From NCBI GenBank assembly GCA_028692875.1, contig JAQUWL010000002.1, positions 1-64,000 of the forward strand: DNA of 64,000 bases, written 5' to 3'. Below are positions 1 through 9,204 of the stretch, in pieces. Source of the stretch: Sulfurospirillaceae bacterium. Lineage in GTDB: Bacteria > Campylobacterota > Campylobacteria > Campylobacterales > Sulfurospirillaceae. A program made the position numbers and the translations under genes. The first letter of the stretch is position 1, and each line of letters opens with the position of its first letter. The notes below the pieces were generated by a model, which had not been told where the DNA came from, made no database searches, and was given only the letters and a program-made list of their open reading frames with translations.

Positions 1-975
1 TTTGTACTCTTGCATATCTTTGTTATACGCCAAAGGAAGTCCTTTTAAAACTGTCAATTAGGAGATAAGGTTTCCATTGACCCTGCCTGTTTTTCCACGT
101 AAAAGCTCTGGAACATCTGGATTTTTTTTCTGTGGCATGATGGAGCTTCCAGTAGAGTATTCATCGCTTAGTGTAACAAATTTAAACTCATAACTTGACC
201 ACAAGATAAGCTCTTCTGCAAAACGTGATACATGCATCATCGTAGTAGCAATATTAAACAAAATCTCAAGTGCAAAATCTCTATCGCTTACCGTGTCCAA
301 ACAGTTTACGCTTACGCTATCAAAACCAAGCATTTTAGCTACATACTCTCTATCTATGGGATGAGGAGTGCCTGCCAATGCGGCACAACCCAAAGGCAAA
401 ATATTGTTGCGTTTATATGAGCTTTCAAATCTTTGAATATCTCGCATAAACATTGAAATATAAGCCGATAGATGAAATGCAAAGTTTATTGGTTGTGCGT
501 GCTGAAGATGTGTCATTCCAGGCAACAAGGTCGTAGTGTGTTTTTTCGCAATCTCTAGCAAGACCTTTATTAACTCCTCTAAAACACCCACTAAAATGAT
601 AGTCTGTTTTTGCACATAAAGTCTAAAATCAACCGCAACTTGGTCATTTCTGCTGCGTGCGGTATGTAGCCTCTTGCCTGCTTCTCCAATCAACTCTATC
701 AGACGTGTCTCAACAGACATATGAATATCTTCATGGGCAATATCAAAAACAAACTCTTCATTTTCAATCTCTTTTTTTATAAGCATTAACCCATCAATTA
801 TTTGCTTTACGTCCTCTTCGTTTAAGATACCCTGCTTTGCAAGCATTGTTGAATGGGCGATAGAGCCTCTAATATCCTCTTCATACAACTTTCTATCAAA
901 CGGTAAAGATGCGTTAAACTCGTCCAATAATTTGGCTCCGGTCTTCTTAAATCTACCTGACCATAACTTTGACAT
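1..975 (-). pseudogene. argH: argininosuccinate lyase with an in-frame stop, also cut by the window edge
   Basis: ArgH splits argininosuccinate into arginine and fumarate in the last step of arginine synthesis. The frame starts with MSKLWSGRF at 975, behind a GGAG about 7 bases upstream; an in-frame extension to 1023 lacks support. The fumarate-lyase signature [11 protein letters not shown] is present near residue 279. After NGNLIS a TAA codon (58-60) ends the frame at 305 residues, but the same frame stays open to base 1 and reads LTVLKGLPLAYNKDMQEYK, which is normal ArgH sequence. So one codon, expected to be Leu (TTA), reads TAA. This is either a nonsense mutation or a base-call error. The family is usually about 460 residues, so roughly a third lies outside the window. 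Confidence 0.88.
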
Positions 976-1038
976 TAAAAAACTCCTTGATGTTGGCACT
1001 GTCGTAAAGGCGGCATTTGCCACCTTTACATGTAAGAA

Positions 1039-2616
1039 TTATAGTTTTGGACCTGCTGGAGAAAAATCAGAATCAGCGGTAATGTATTTCTTAAAATTGT
1101 CGACAAACATTTGAGCCAATTTGTCTCTTGACTTATCGTAACCCTCTTTGTCTGTCCATGTATTTCGAGGATTGAGCACATTTGCATCAACTCCAGCAAG
1201 ACTTTTTGGAACCAAAAGAGAGAAAACAGGTGTTTGTTCAAACTCAGAGTCATTTATGCTACCATCCAAAATAGCATTTATGCACGCTCTTGTGGCTTTA
1301 ATACTCATTCTTTTTCCAACCCCATAAGCACCACCACTCCATCCTGTATTTACTAGATAAACATCAACATTGTGCTTTGCAACTTTTTGACCCAATAGTT
1401 TTGCGTAAACTGTCGGATGCAGTGGTAAAAACGCTTCACCAAAACACGCACTAAATGTGGCACTAGGCTCAGTAATCCCACGCTCTGTTCCAGCAACTTT
1501 GGCAGTATAGCCACTTAAAAAGTAGTACATCGCCTGCTCTTTTGTAAGTTTTGCAACAGGAGGTAAAACACCAAAAGCATCGGCACATAAAAATATAATC
1601 TTTGTAGGATGTCCAGCATTCAAAGATGGTTCGTGGTTTTCAATGTGGTAAATCGGATATGAAACACGTGTGTTTTCAGTTTTGCTTTGATCCGCAAAAT
1701 CAATAACCCCATTGCTATCATAAACAACATTTTCAAGCAAAGCATCTCTTTTAATTGCACCATAGATTTCAGGCTCACTTTGAGGGTCTAGATTGATACA
1801 TTTTGCATAGCAACCACCTTCAAAGTTAAAGATACCCTCATCATCCCAGCCGTGCTCATCATCTCCGATGAGTTTTCTTTTTGGGTCAGTAGAAAGTGTT
1901 GTTTTGCCTGTTCCAGAGAGTCCAAAAAACAAAGCCGTATCGCCATCTTTGCCAACATTTGCGGAGCAATGCATAGAGAGTTTTCCCTCTAGTGGCAACC
2001 AATAGTTCATCATTGAGAAGATACCTTTTTTTATCTCTCCGCCATACCATGTACCGCCGATAATAGCGATATTTTCTTCGATATTAAAAATAACAAATAC
2101 ATCAGAATTTAGTCCATGCTCTTTGTATTTTTGATTTGTGGTTTTGCAAGCATTGTACAAAACAAAATCTGGCTCAAAATTTTCCAAATCAGACTCGCTT
2201 GGTCGAATAAACATATTTTTTACAAAGTGTGCTTGCCACGCTACTTCGGTAACCATACGAATACTCTTGCGACTATTTATACTTCCACCACAATAGGCAT
2301 CTTGAACATAGATATCTTTCCCAGAGAGTTGCTCTTTTACTTGTGTAAAAAGCTCATCAAATATCTCTTTTGAAACAGGCTTGTTTATCTTTCCCCAAGA
2401 GATATATTTTGAAGAAGGGTCTTGATTTACAAAGTATTTGTCTTTTGGGCTTCTTCCTGTGAAGATGCCTGTGTCAACCATAAATGTACCATTGCTAGAT
2501 ACTTGACCCTCATTGTTATTTTTTTCGTGCGCAAAAAGCTCGTCATAACTTATATTGTGATAAACCTTGCCCTTCCTCTCAATACCGAGCTTTTCTATTC
2601 CATTCACCTTGGACAT
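1039..2616 (-). CDS. pckA: phosphoenolpyruvate carboxykinase (ATP)
   Basis: PckA interconverts oxaloacetate plus ATP with phosphoenolpyruvate plus CO2, the entry to gluconeogenesis. The 525-residue protein has the usual length for the ATP-dependent family. It shows the RSPKDK substrate-binding stretch near residue 55, the P-loop [11 protein letters not shown] near residue 235 and the metal-binding GDDEHGW just after it. An AGGAG lies about 7 bases upstream of the ATG. It sits downstream of the oad genes on the same strand with only 26 bp to oadB, so co-transcription with the oxaloacetate decarboxylase genes is likely. Both enzymes act on oxaloacetate. Confidence 0.97.
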   Translation of the reverse strand: MSKVNGIEKLGIERKGKVYHNISYDELFAHEKNNNEGQVSSNGTFMVDTGIFTGRSPKDKYFVNQDPSSKYISWGKINKPVSKEIFDELFTQVKEQLSGKDIYVQDAYCGGSINSRKSIRMVTEVAWQAHFVKNMFIRPSESDLENFEPDFVLYNACKTTNQKYKEHGLNSDVFVIFNIEENIAIIGGTWYGGEIKKGIFSMMNYWLPLEGKLSMHCSANVGKDGDTALFFGLSGTGKTTLSTDPKRKLIGDDEHGWDDEGIFNFEGGCYAKCINLDPQSEPEIYGAIKRDALLENVVYDSNGVIDFADQSKTENTRVSYPIYHIENHEPSLNAGHPTKIIFLCADAFGVLPPVAKLTKEQAMYYFLSGYTAKVAGTERGITEPSATFSACFGEAFLPLHPTVYAKLLGQKVAKHNVDVYLVNTGWSGGAYGVGKRMSIKATRACINAILDGSINDSEFEQTPVFSLLVPKSLAGVDANVLNPRNTWTDKEGYDKSRDKLAQMFVDNFKKYITADSDFSPAGPKL

Positions 2617-2642
2617 TTCAAATCTTCTCCTGATTTTTTATT

Positions 2643-3956
2643 TTACTTAAAGATTGACAGCAAAATACCTGCTGCAACCGCAGAACCTATAACGCCCGCC
2701 ACATTGGGACCCATAGCATGCATTAAAAGCATATTGGTCGGATCTTCTTTCATTCCCTCTTTGTTAGAAACACGTGCTGCCATTGGAACCGCACTCACGC
2801 CAGCTGAACCTATCAAAGGATTGACTTTGTGCTTACTAAATTTATTCATAATCTTTGCCATAATAACGCCACCAGCCGTGCCCATTGAAAACGCCAAGAG
2901 TCCTAAAACGATAATTCCAAGCGTTTCTGGAACTAAAAACTTTTCGGATGCAAGTTTTGAGCCGACAGACAGACCCAAGAAAATGGTAACGATATTGATT
3001 AATGAATTTTCCATTGTATCAGAGAGTCTTTTTACAACACCTGACTCTTTTGCAAAATTTCCCAACGCTAATGCCCCCACAAGAGGAGTTGCGTCTGGAA
3101 GCATTATTACACATAAAACCACAATAGTAATAGGAAAAACTATCTTCTCTAACTGTGAAACTTCACGCAACTGCTCCATCTTAATCTTGCGCTCTTCTTT
3201 TGTTGTTAAAGCTCTCATTATTGGAGGCTGGATTATTGGCACAAGTGCCATATATGAATACGCAGCAACAGCAATAGCACCTAACAAGTCTGGAGCTAGA
3301 CGAGAAGCAACAAAGATAGAAGTAGGACCATCAGCACCACCTATAATACCGATAGCACAAGCATCTTTAAGTGAAAAGTTGATAATGCTTGTATACTCTG
3401 TTAAAAATGCTGCACCTACAATCGTTCCAAAGATACCAAGCTGTGCCGCACCACCCAAAAGTGCTGTTTTTGGATTTGCCAAAAGTGGACCAAAATCGGT
3501 CATCGCACCAACGCCCATAAAAATAAGCAATGGAAATAGTCCTGTACTAACACCCATATTAAAAAGGATTCCTAAAAATCCCTCAGGTCCAGCAATATCT
3601 GCTACTGGAATATTTGCCAAAAATCCACCAAAGGCGATAGGTATCAGCAGTAGTGGCTCAAAGCCTTTAGCAATAGCAAGATAAAAAAGAGTAAAACATA
3701 TAAGCATCATAATTACTCTTCCCCAGCCTTGGTTAAATGTTGAAATCACAACACCATGGCTCTCAAGACCCTCTTGAGGATTTATCATTGCATTAAGCCC
3801 TGTGGACTCATATAAAGAGCCAAACAACTGAGCTACGCTTTTTGACTGATAATCTTTATTCAAATCTGCCTTTGCAACGTCATTTGCATAAATTGAGGTT
3901 GTAGCAAAAACAATACTAAAAAGCACTAAAAATTTGACAATTAGGTTCTTCATCAT
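2643..3956 (-). CDS. oadB: Na+-pumping oxaloacetate decarboxylase, beta subunit
   Basis: OadB is the integral membrane subunit that decarboxylates the carboxybiotin formed by OadA and couples this to Na+ export. The 437-residue protein has a cleavable-looking leader ([20 protein letters not shown]), a hydrophilic stretch, then many hydrophobic segments. The family-typical [10 protein letters not shown] is near residue 203, and [14 protein letters not shown] near the C-terminus is also characteristic. The leader makes it slightly longer than the classical enterobacterial subunit. Two ATGs are adjacent at the start and either may be used. It lies 9 bp after oadA. Confidence 0.95.
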   Translation of the reverse strand: MMKNLIVKFLVLFSIVFATTSIYANDVAKADLNKDYQSKSVAQLFGSLYESTGLNAMINPQEGLESHGVVISTFNQGWGRVIMMLICFTLFYLAIAKGFEPLLLIPIAFGGFLANIPVADIAGPEGFLGILFNMGVSTGLFPLLIFMGVGAMTDFGPLLANPKTALLGGAAQLGIFGTIVGAAFLTEYTSIINFSLKDACAIGIIGGADGPTSIFVASRLAPDLLGAIAVAAYSYMALVPIIQPPIMRALTTKEERKIKMEQLREVSQLEKIVFPITIVVLCVIMLPDATPLVGALALGNFAKESGVVKRLSDTMENSLINIVTIFLGLSVGSKLASEKFLVPETLGIIVLGLLAFSMGTAGGVIMAKIMNKFSKHKVNPLIGSAGVSAVPMAARVSNKEGMKEDPTNMLLMHAMGPNVAGVIGSAVAAGILLSIFK

Positions 3957-3965
3957 TGCCTCTTT

Positions 3966-5771
3966 TTACAACACAACAAGTGGCTGACCATTCGCTATGG
4001 TTTCGCCCTGCTTTACTTTTACAGCACTCACAACGCCATCTTCTGGGGAAGTTACTTCTATCTCCATCTTCATAGCCTCAATAATAATGATAGGCTGTCC
4101 CTTACTAACAAAATCTCCAACATCAACCAACACTTTAAAAACAGACCCTGGAAGACCCGCTTTTATCTCAATGCCACTAGATTTCGCATTTGAAGTGGAT
4201 TTGCTAGTTACAGCTCCTTCTTCAAAACCCTCTTTGAGATTCACATCATAAACCTCGCCATTAACAAAAATGCTTTTGCCATCATTATCTGATTTTACAT
4301 TGTATTTTTCGCCATTAACAGTTACTGTAAACTCATTACATGTAACGTCTGATTTTTTCTCTGGAGCATTTTTTCTAACATTTGCTTTTGCCTCACCTTT
4401 AAGGAATGCAACACCTTTTTCTTTACATGAAGCAGCGATAAACACATTTTCATCTGTTGGCTCAATGTTCTCTTTTGCCAAAATATCCCTTACATGTTGC
4501 AAGGATTTTGTTGCATCTTTATCGGCAATATCGATTGCATTTTCCGTAGTAGGCTCAAGCTTCAACTGCTCTGATGCCAATTTAATAATCTCTTTATCTG
4601 GAGCTGACGGCGTATGTCCAAAGTATCCCAAAACCATCTTTCCATAGCCTTCAGCTATCTTTTTCCACGGTCCAAACATCACGTTATTAAACGCTTGTTG
4701 GAAATAAAACTGAGAAACAGGAGTTACGCTAGTGCCATAACCGCCCTTTTCAACAACTTCCCTCATCGCCTTGATAACTTCTGGAAATTTATCTAGAATA
4801 TTGTTATCTCTAAGCATTTGAGTATTTGCCGTCAAAGCACCGCCAGGCATTGGAGAAAAAGGAATAAGAGGAGACACTTGCGTAGCTTCAGGTGGCATAA
4901 AATAATCTTTTAGGCAATCTTGCAAAACCTCTTCATATTTTAGAATCTTCTCAAGCTCCAATCCACCCAAATCATAATTTTTACCCTTAACTGCATGTAG
5001 CATTGTTAAGATATCGGGCTGACTTGTACCACCACTAACTGGAGATGCTGCCATATCTATTCCATCAGCACCAGCTTCAAGAGCAGCCAAATAACAAGCT
5101 ACACTAACACCTGCTGTCTCGTGCGTATGGAGTCTAACATGCGTGCCCTCTGGCAATAATTTTTTTGCCATTTTAATCGTATCATAAACCTTTTGTGGGC
5201 TTGAAGTACCACTTGCATCTTTAAAGCAAATACTGCTGTAAGGGATGCCAGAATCCAAAATATCACGCAATGTTTTCTCATAAAAAGCAACATCATGAGC
5301 ACCAACACATCCTGGAGGCAAATCCATCATTGTAACGACTGCTTCATGCTTAAGCCCGTGATAAACAATACGCTCAGCACTATATTTTAGGTTTTCAACG
5401 TCATTTAGTGCATCAAAATTTCTTATTGTTGTTGTGCCATGTTTTTTGAACATTTTGGCGTGCAAATCAATCAGCTCTCTGCCACCAGTATCTAACATAA
5501 CTGTATTTACACCTCGTGCGAGTGTTTGAAGATTTGCATCAGGGCCTGCTACTTCGCGAAACTTATCCATCATCGCAAAAGCATCTTCATTAAGGTAAAA
5601 ATAGAGGCTTTGAAATCTAGCTCCACCACCAAACTCAAAATGACTAATTCCAGCCTCTCTTGCCGCAGCTACGGCAGGCATAAAGTCTTGCATGAGAACG
5701 CGACCACCAAAGACTGACTGAAAGCCATCTCTGAAAGTAGTATCCATTACGTCAATATACTTCTTACCCAT
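3966..5771 (-). CDS. oadA: oxaloacetate decarboxylase alpha subunit / pyruvate carboxylase subunit B, biotin protein
   Basis: This cytoplasmic carboxyltransferase moves CO2 between oxaloacetate and its own biotin. The 601-residue protein has a TIM-barrel carboxyltransferase domain starting DTTFRDGFQS (residues 10-19), the lysine in CFKDASG and the metal-binding LHTHETAG. A conserved carboxylase region follows, then a linker, then a C-terminal biotinyl domain with EAMKMEIEV near residue 560. The same fold serves as PycB in two-subunit pyruvate carboxylases, but the neighbouring oadB and oadG favour the decarboxylase. It contains one of the TACATGTA palindromes (4337-4344), read as TCN. Confidence 0.95.
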   Translation of the reverse strand: MGKKYIDVMDTTFRDGFQSVFGGRVLMQDFMPAVAAAREAGISHFEFGGGARFQSLYFYLNEDAFAMMDKFREVAGPDANLQTLARGVNTVMLDTGGRELIDLHAKMFKKHGTTTIRNFDALNDVENLKYSAERIVYHGLKHEAVVTMMDLPPGCVGAHDVAFYEKTLRDILDSGIPYSSICFKDASGTSSPQKVYDTIKMAKKLLPEGTHVRLHTHETAGVSVACYLAALEAGADGIDMAASPVSGGTSQPDILTMLHAVKGKNYDLGGLELEKILKYEEVLQDCLKDYFMPPEATQVSPLIPFSPMPGGALTANTQMLRDNNILDKFPEVIKAMREVVEKGGYGTSVTPVSQFYFQQAFNNVMFGPWKKIAEGYGKMVLGYFGHTPSAPDKEIIKLASEQLKLEPTTENAIDIADKDATKSLQHVRDILAKENIEPTDENVFIAASCKEKGVAFLKGEAKANVRKNAPEKKSDVTCNEFTVTVNGEKYNVKSDNDGKSIFVNGEVYDVNLKEGFEEGAVTSKSTSNAKSSGIEIKAGLPGSVFKVLVDVGDFVSKGQPIIIIEAMKMEIEVTSPEDGVVSAVKVKQGETIANGQPLVVL

Positions 5772-5787
5772 TCATCTACCCTTTTGA

Positions 5788-6033
5788 TTATTTTGATTTT
5801 TTATAAACTTCAATTGCTGAAGAAATTGCTGCAACAAGCGCATTGTTATCGTTTTTTGATAACTTTTTTGCTTGAGTTTCAATTCCAACGACCTTAACTT
5901 TTTGCGAGAAAAACTTATTTAAAACCTTTGCCTGAAGATTTAGAACAAGCACCATAAGTATCAAAAACGAAAAAACCGTAGACATGCCCAAAACCATAAA
6001 TTTTAGGCTCTCAGCAATCAGATTAATCTCCAT
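5788..6033 (-). CDS. oadG: oxaloacetate decarboxylase gamma subunit
   Basis: This is a small membrane anchor that holds the alpha and beta subunits together. It has 81 residues with one strong transmembrane segment (about residues 12-33, VLGMSTVFSFLILMVLVLNL) followed by a polar, lysine-rich tail, the usual OadG design. It is first in the oadG-oadA-oadB-pckA run, 16 bp before oadA. The sequence is poorly conserved in this family, so the call rests on topology, size and position. Confidence 0.88.
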   Translation of the reverse strand: MEINLIAESLKFMVLGMSTVFSFLILMVLVLNLQAKVLNKFFSQKVKVVGIETQAKKLSKNDNNALVAAISSAIEVYKKSK

Positions 6034-6351
6034 CCAACCAATCCTTTTTTATCCAAAATTTTAGAAACAACCGACCAAATTGGCAAATATTCTAGCATTT
6101 GTTTTATTAAATCTAACATATTAATTTGAAGTTTCAAAATTGATTTTATCGCTGGGTAAATTGGTAAACCTATTTTTAAAAAAATATTTTTTCAGTCCTA
6201 GGCTTACCCTGTTTTAAGTTTATATTAAGTTTTTAAACAGAGCACACAACTCACGATAAGAGTGCAAAACCAATATGCCAATAATATAATTTACGCAAAC
6301 AATTCAACTTTAAAAAAACAAGAAAACACATAAAATTATCTTATTCATGTT
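6034..6351. other. AT-rich intergenic region upstream of the oad operon
   Basis: These 318 bases separate the small gene at 6352-6612 from oadG. I see no credible open frame and no stable GC-containing hairpin. There are A/T-only palindromic runs around 6175-6200 (AAAAAATATTTTTT) and TATAAT-like strings such as the one near 6285-6295. The oad promoter should lie here, but I cannot choose a -35/-10 pair with confidence. Confidence 0.5.
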
Positions 6352-6612
6352 TTATAAAATAAAAAATGCTTTAGGATTTTTGAGGATAGCTCCATGTTCG
6401 GCTATTGCTTCATCTGCCATATTGTACCTTTCATTAAAGAGTGGGCGGTGATGCTGAACCTCGTCATTGATGATTTCGAAAACCATTGTTTCATAAACTA
6501 AACGATTTGAATCACCCTTAAAAAAAGAGTGTCTTACGTGCATACTTATGGTGGAAACAAGAAATTCTCTTCCATCAATAGTCATAACATTTTTAAGCTC
6601 CAGCTCCCTCAT
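6352..6612 (-). CDS. conserved-looking small protein of unknown function
   Basis: I do not recognise this 86-residue protein. It is soluble, mixed acidic/basic, with no signal peptide or membrane segment, and begins MRELELKNVMTIDGREF. A run of polar residues with two adjacent histidines (VQHHRPLF) is in the middle. It stands alone: 318 empty bases follow it and the next gene upstream is divergent. An A/G-rich stretch (RC of tcctttttttt) precedes the ATG. It is probably real, because no better frame covers the region. Confidence 0.6.
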   Translation of the reverse strand: MRELELKNVMTIDGREFLVSTISMHVRHSFFKGDSNRLVYETMVFEIINDEVQHHRPLFNERYNMADEAIAEHGAILKNPKAFFIL

Positions 6613-6710
6613 AAAAGATTCCTTTTTTTTAGAAAAAATATATTTGAAACAGGCTATTTTATCTAAAATTAGATGTATAATTCCACCAAATACAACATAA
6701 AGGAAAATCT

Positions 6711-7691
6711 TTGTCCACCCTCACTATAAACAACTACTCCCTTAAACATTTTAACATGAACGCCAAACCTATAATGGAAAAATATCTCGCCCTTATCAAT
6801 GTCGATTTGAGCGACTATACGTTTGCATCAAACTACATTTGGCTATCAACTGCGAGTGGTTTTTATGCCATCATAAATGATACTTTTTGTCTTTTTATTT
6901 TAGCTGGTGGCGAGATATCTATGCTTCTTCCGCCATTGGGCAAAAAAGAGAATGTATTTGAGGCTATGAAAGAGTGTTTTGAAATCATGAATACCCACAA
7001 CAGCAGAAAAAACTACTCAAAAATAGAGTATGTTCATGAAGAGATTCTTGAGGGTTTTGTCGATTTTCTTGAGGAAGGAACTATGATATATGAAAAACTT
7101 CAAGATTATGTCATTGAAAAAAAGCTAGTAGACTACATTTATAAAACAGATGACCTAATAGAGCTCAAAGGCAACTCATACCATACAAAAAGAAATGAAA
7201 TCAACAGATTTAAAAAATCCTACGCAAACTATAAAATTGAAGTTTTTGAAAAAGAAAAGCATGGAGAAGACGTGCTGGGTCTTTTCAACAAATGGGTAAC
7301 AGACAGAACAAGGTATATGCCTAAAGAGGAAGTTGAAACCTTTATGGATGGTATCTATTTTGAAAAATTTGCCATAAAAAGAATGATTCAAAATTATAAT
7401 GAACTCAATCTTGTTGGGCTTGTTATCTACATCGACAATGAGATAAAGGGCTTTACCGTAGGCGAAAAAATCAACGAAGAAACGGCAAATATCATTATAG
7501 AAAAGACTGATTTTGAGGTTTTGGGATGTGCTCAATTTATCTTTAGGGAATTTTCAAAACTACTAAAAGAGCAGTATGATAGCAAATATATTAATGTTGG
7601 CGACGATATGGGATTTGAAAATCTTAAAAAAGTCAAAATGTCATACAGACCATATAAACTAGCGCCAAAATATACAATCTATCAAAAATGA
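6711..7691 (+). CDS. DUF2156 / LPG-synthase C-terminal-like (GNAT-fold) protein
   Basis: The 326-residue soluble protein resembles the C-terminal domain of phosphatidylglycerol lysyltransferases (DUF2156): an N-terminal Phe/Tyr-rich half, the segment KGNSYHTKRNEINRFKK near residue 155, and the C-terminal NVGDDMGFENLKKVKMSYRP that is typical of the family. No membrane flippase part is present. It probably transfers an aminoacyl or acyl group, but the substrate is unknown. The best start is TTG at 6711 with AAAGGA 8 bases upstream. It overlaps the following acetyltransferase gene by 4 bp, so the two are probably translated together. Confidence 0.75.
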   Translation: MSTLTINNYSLKHFNMNAKPIMEKYLALINVDLSDYTFASNYIWLSTASGFYAIINDTFCLFILAGGEISMLLPPLGKKENVFEAMKECFEIMNTHNSRKNYSKIEYVHEEILEGFVDFLEEGTMIYEKLQDYVIEKKLVDYIYKTDDLIELKGNSYHTKRNEINRFKKSYANYKIEVFEKEKHGEDVLGLFNKWVTDRTRYMPKEEVETFMDGIYFEKFAIKRMIQNYNELNLVGLVIYIDNEIKGFTVGEKINEETANIIIEKTDFEVLGCAQFIFREFSKLLKEQYDSKYINVGDDMGFENLKKVKMSYRPYKLAPKYTIYQK

Positions 7692-8131
7692 TAATTTCAG
7701 AAGCGACAAAATCTCATATCTCGGAGCTTTGCAATATTGAAAATGGCGTTTTTGGTATAGATGATTTTAGGTTAAATCGAAAAAACTTCTCCTATCATAT
7801 AAACAAAAAACATATTTTTATCGCTTGTGTTAAAAACAAAATAGCAGGATATATTCTATTTTTTGTCCATAAAAAATCTTTTCGTATATATTCAATTGCT
7901 GTTTTAGATGATTTTAGGCGTATGGGTATAGCAAAAGAGCTTATATCCTATGTGTGCGGTATGGCAAAATACGAAAAAAAAGAGTATATCTCGCTTGAGG
8001 TACGGGAGGACAATCTAAAGGCAATATCTCTTTATTCGTCACTCGGTTTTTCTACATGTAAGATTATAAAGAGTTACTATACAGACAATACAAATGCACT
8101 TAAAATGAAGTTTAAACTTAAATTAGATTAG
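7688..8131 (+). CDS. GNAT acetyltransferase, RimI-like
   Basis: This is a 147-residue single-domain N-acetyltransferase. The acetyl-CoA loop is recognisable as DDFRRMGIAKELI near residues 77-89 (R-x-x-G-x-A), followed by LEVREDNLKAISLYSSLGF, which is very like RimI (ribosomal protein S18 alanine acetylation). Whether this is RimI itself cannot be settled, since the family is large. The start ATG overlaps the stop of the upstream gene (ATGA). The gene ends 9 bp before the left attachment repeat, so it is the first intact host gene beside the prophage. It carries a TACATGTA at 8053-8060. Confidence 0.82.
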   Translation: MIISEATKSHISELCNIENGVFGIDDFRLNRKNFSYHINKKHIFIACVKNKIAGYILFFVHKKSFRIYSIAVLDDFRRMGIAKELISYVCGMAKYEKKEYISLEVREDNLKAISLYSSLGFSTCKIIKSYYTDNTNALKMKFKLKLD

Positions 8132-8140
8132 AGATTTATT

Positions 8141-8164
8141 ATGGTGCGGACGGGGGGATTTGAA
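8141..8164 (+). repeat. attL: left copy of the 24-bp integration repeat
   Basis: Identical over 24 bases to the tRNA-Leu 3' end at 18138-18161. Beyond it the sequence changes to an A-run, so the tRNA is not rebuilt at this end; it is the displaced copy. It begins 9 bp after the stop of the acetyltransferase gene. Confidence 0.93.
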
Positions 8165-8205
8165 AAAAAATGTACAAATTTCAATTTCCTGCATCGCAGA
8201 TATAA

Positions 8206-8246
8206 GCAGAGGTTTTTTCTGTATTCTCGGAAAAAACAGTCTCTGC
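8206..8246 (+). repeat. hairpin in prophage intergenic region
   Basis: GCAGAG-GTTTTTTC (8206-8219) pairs with GAAAAAAC-(AGT)-CTCTGC (8230-8246): 14 base pairs with a 3-nt bulge and a 10-nt loop. It is a candidate for the single-strand packaging hairpin or a replication origin of the phage. Confidence 0.6.
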
Positions 8247-8372
8247 GGAGTGGATTGCACGCAGTAAGCACTAGCCTATGTCGAACGTGAGTAAAATATT
8301 AGAACGTCAAAAACACTTCATACAAAAAATACTTTCAAAACACCCTTCTAAACAGCCTGTATTTTCTCTCTC

Positions 8373-8427
8373 CAACACCGCCAAATGCGAGACGCAACAT
8401 CGGAGCGAGGAACGAGCGACGGTGTTG
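8373..8427 (+). repeat. inverted repeat in prophage intergenic region
   Basis: CAACACCG (8373-8380) and CGGTGTTG (8420-8427) are perfectly complementary, with a 39-base GC-rich loop containing GAGCGAGGAACGAGCGA. It is a second candidate origin or packaging element, 125 bp from the first hairpin. Confidence 0.5.
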
Positions 8428-8468
8428 CTCTTGGCTACTTATAAAAAGTTTGCGTAGGTTTTCAAAAA

Positions 8469-8780
8469 TCATTTTAAAACAACGTAATTCATCTTTGATT
8501 GACCGACAATAGGTTTTTTATCAATGCTTTCATATCTTGATTTCAATAACGTTATAGTTTGATATGGCTCAATTATAAAATTTCTTATCTCTTTTCTCTT
8601 TCCATCTAAATCTCCAATAGCATTAACCATTATTTTCTTATCTGTTGTGTTTGCTATGTTTAACTCTGCAACAAGTCCATAGTTGTAAAGATACATACAA
8701 ATCTTTTCTTGTTCAAACTCACATGGGGGCGTAGCAAATAAACTTCCAGCGATTAAACATATACTTAAAATTCTTTTCAT
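8469..8780 (-). CDS. small secreted prophage protein, unknown
   Basis: This 103-residue protein has a clear signal peptide (MKRILSICLIAGSLFA, cleavage near residue 16) and two cysteines soon after (PPCEFEQEKIC), which could form a disulfide in the periplasm. The rest is polar and beta-like. I do not recognise it. It overlaps the upstream membrane-protein gene by 4 bp and is last in a three-gene run divergent from the phage structural genes. A periplasmic protein expressed from the repressor side of a filamentous prophage could act in superinfection exclusion; that is inference only. Confidence 0.7.
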   Translation of the reverse strand: MKRILSICLIAGSLFATPPCEFEQEKICMYLYNYGLVAELNIANTTDKKIMVNAIGDLDGKRKEIRNFIIEPYQTITLLKSRYESIDKKPIVGQSKMNYVVLK

Positions 8781-9172
8781 TTATTCCTCTTTTCATAAAA
8801 TTTGTTTTGTGTTTCTTTTGTATTCTTTTGTAAATTATCTAACATTTCTTTTCCGCCTTTTATCATCATTGTATTCATTTTTAGCATTTCTGTTGTGGCT
8901 TCATTTACTTTTTCAAGTTGATTTATAAAAAATATTTCTCTTGTGATATATACAATACAAAGAGCTGTTATTGCATACCATACAAAATTCGGTATACTCA
9001 ATTTGTTATCTTCTTCTGTTTTTTGTTTATTTTCTCTTTTTGGTTTTATGTTTATTTTTCCCATGTCTCTATAAATAATTTTTTCAACTATCTTTTCTTT
9101 TGGTTCTTCAAATTTTTTGTTAAGTTTATTTACCGCTTCAAGCATATCAAGTGTATCGTCATTGTGCTTCAT
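8777..9172 (-). CDS. prophage membrane protein with coiled coil, unknown
   Basis: The 131 residues comprise a charged cytoplasmic N-terminal part (about 1-60), one membrane segment (FVWYAITALCIVYITREIFF, about 63-82) and a heptad-like C-terminal tail rich in Asn, Lys and Met. The topology suggests a single-pass inner membrane protein with a periplasmic coiled coil. No family was recognised. It is coupled to the secreted protein gene downstream (ATGA overlap) and lies 32 bp after the HTH gene. A TACATGTA copy (9190-9197) sits just upstream of its start. Confidence 0.68.
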   Translation of the reverse strand: MKHNDDTLDMLEAVNKLNKKFEEPKEKIVEKIIYRDMGKINIKPKRENKQKTEEDNKLSIPNFVWYAITALCIVYITREIFFINQLEKVNEATTEMLKMNTMMIKGGKEMLDNLQKNTKETQNKFYEKRNK

Positions 9173-9204
9173 CCGATTTTCTCCGATTTTACATGTAAGT
9201 AATT

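Larger units (their letters stand above)
8165..8468 (+). other. prophage intergenic region, likely ssDNA replication/packaging signals
   Basis: These 304 bases have no gene but hold two hairpins (8206-8246 and 8373-8427) and a GC-richer block around 8373-8430, unlike the AT-rich surroundings. GAACGT occurs twice (near 8284 and 8312). When the prophage is circularised this region joins the end of the integrase gene. It is therefore the only large non-coding stretch of the phage genome, and the natural place for plus- and minus-strand origins and the packaging signal. That role is inferred from position and structure. Confidence 0.55.

Noticed and set aside
2422-3684. A 420-codon open frame on the plus strand opposite oadB
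   Set aside because: It is antisense to a strongly conserved gene, has low-complexity Ile/Ser/Ala/Pro composition and no family features; its length is a by-product of oadB codon use.
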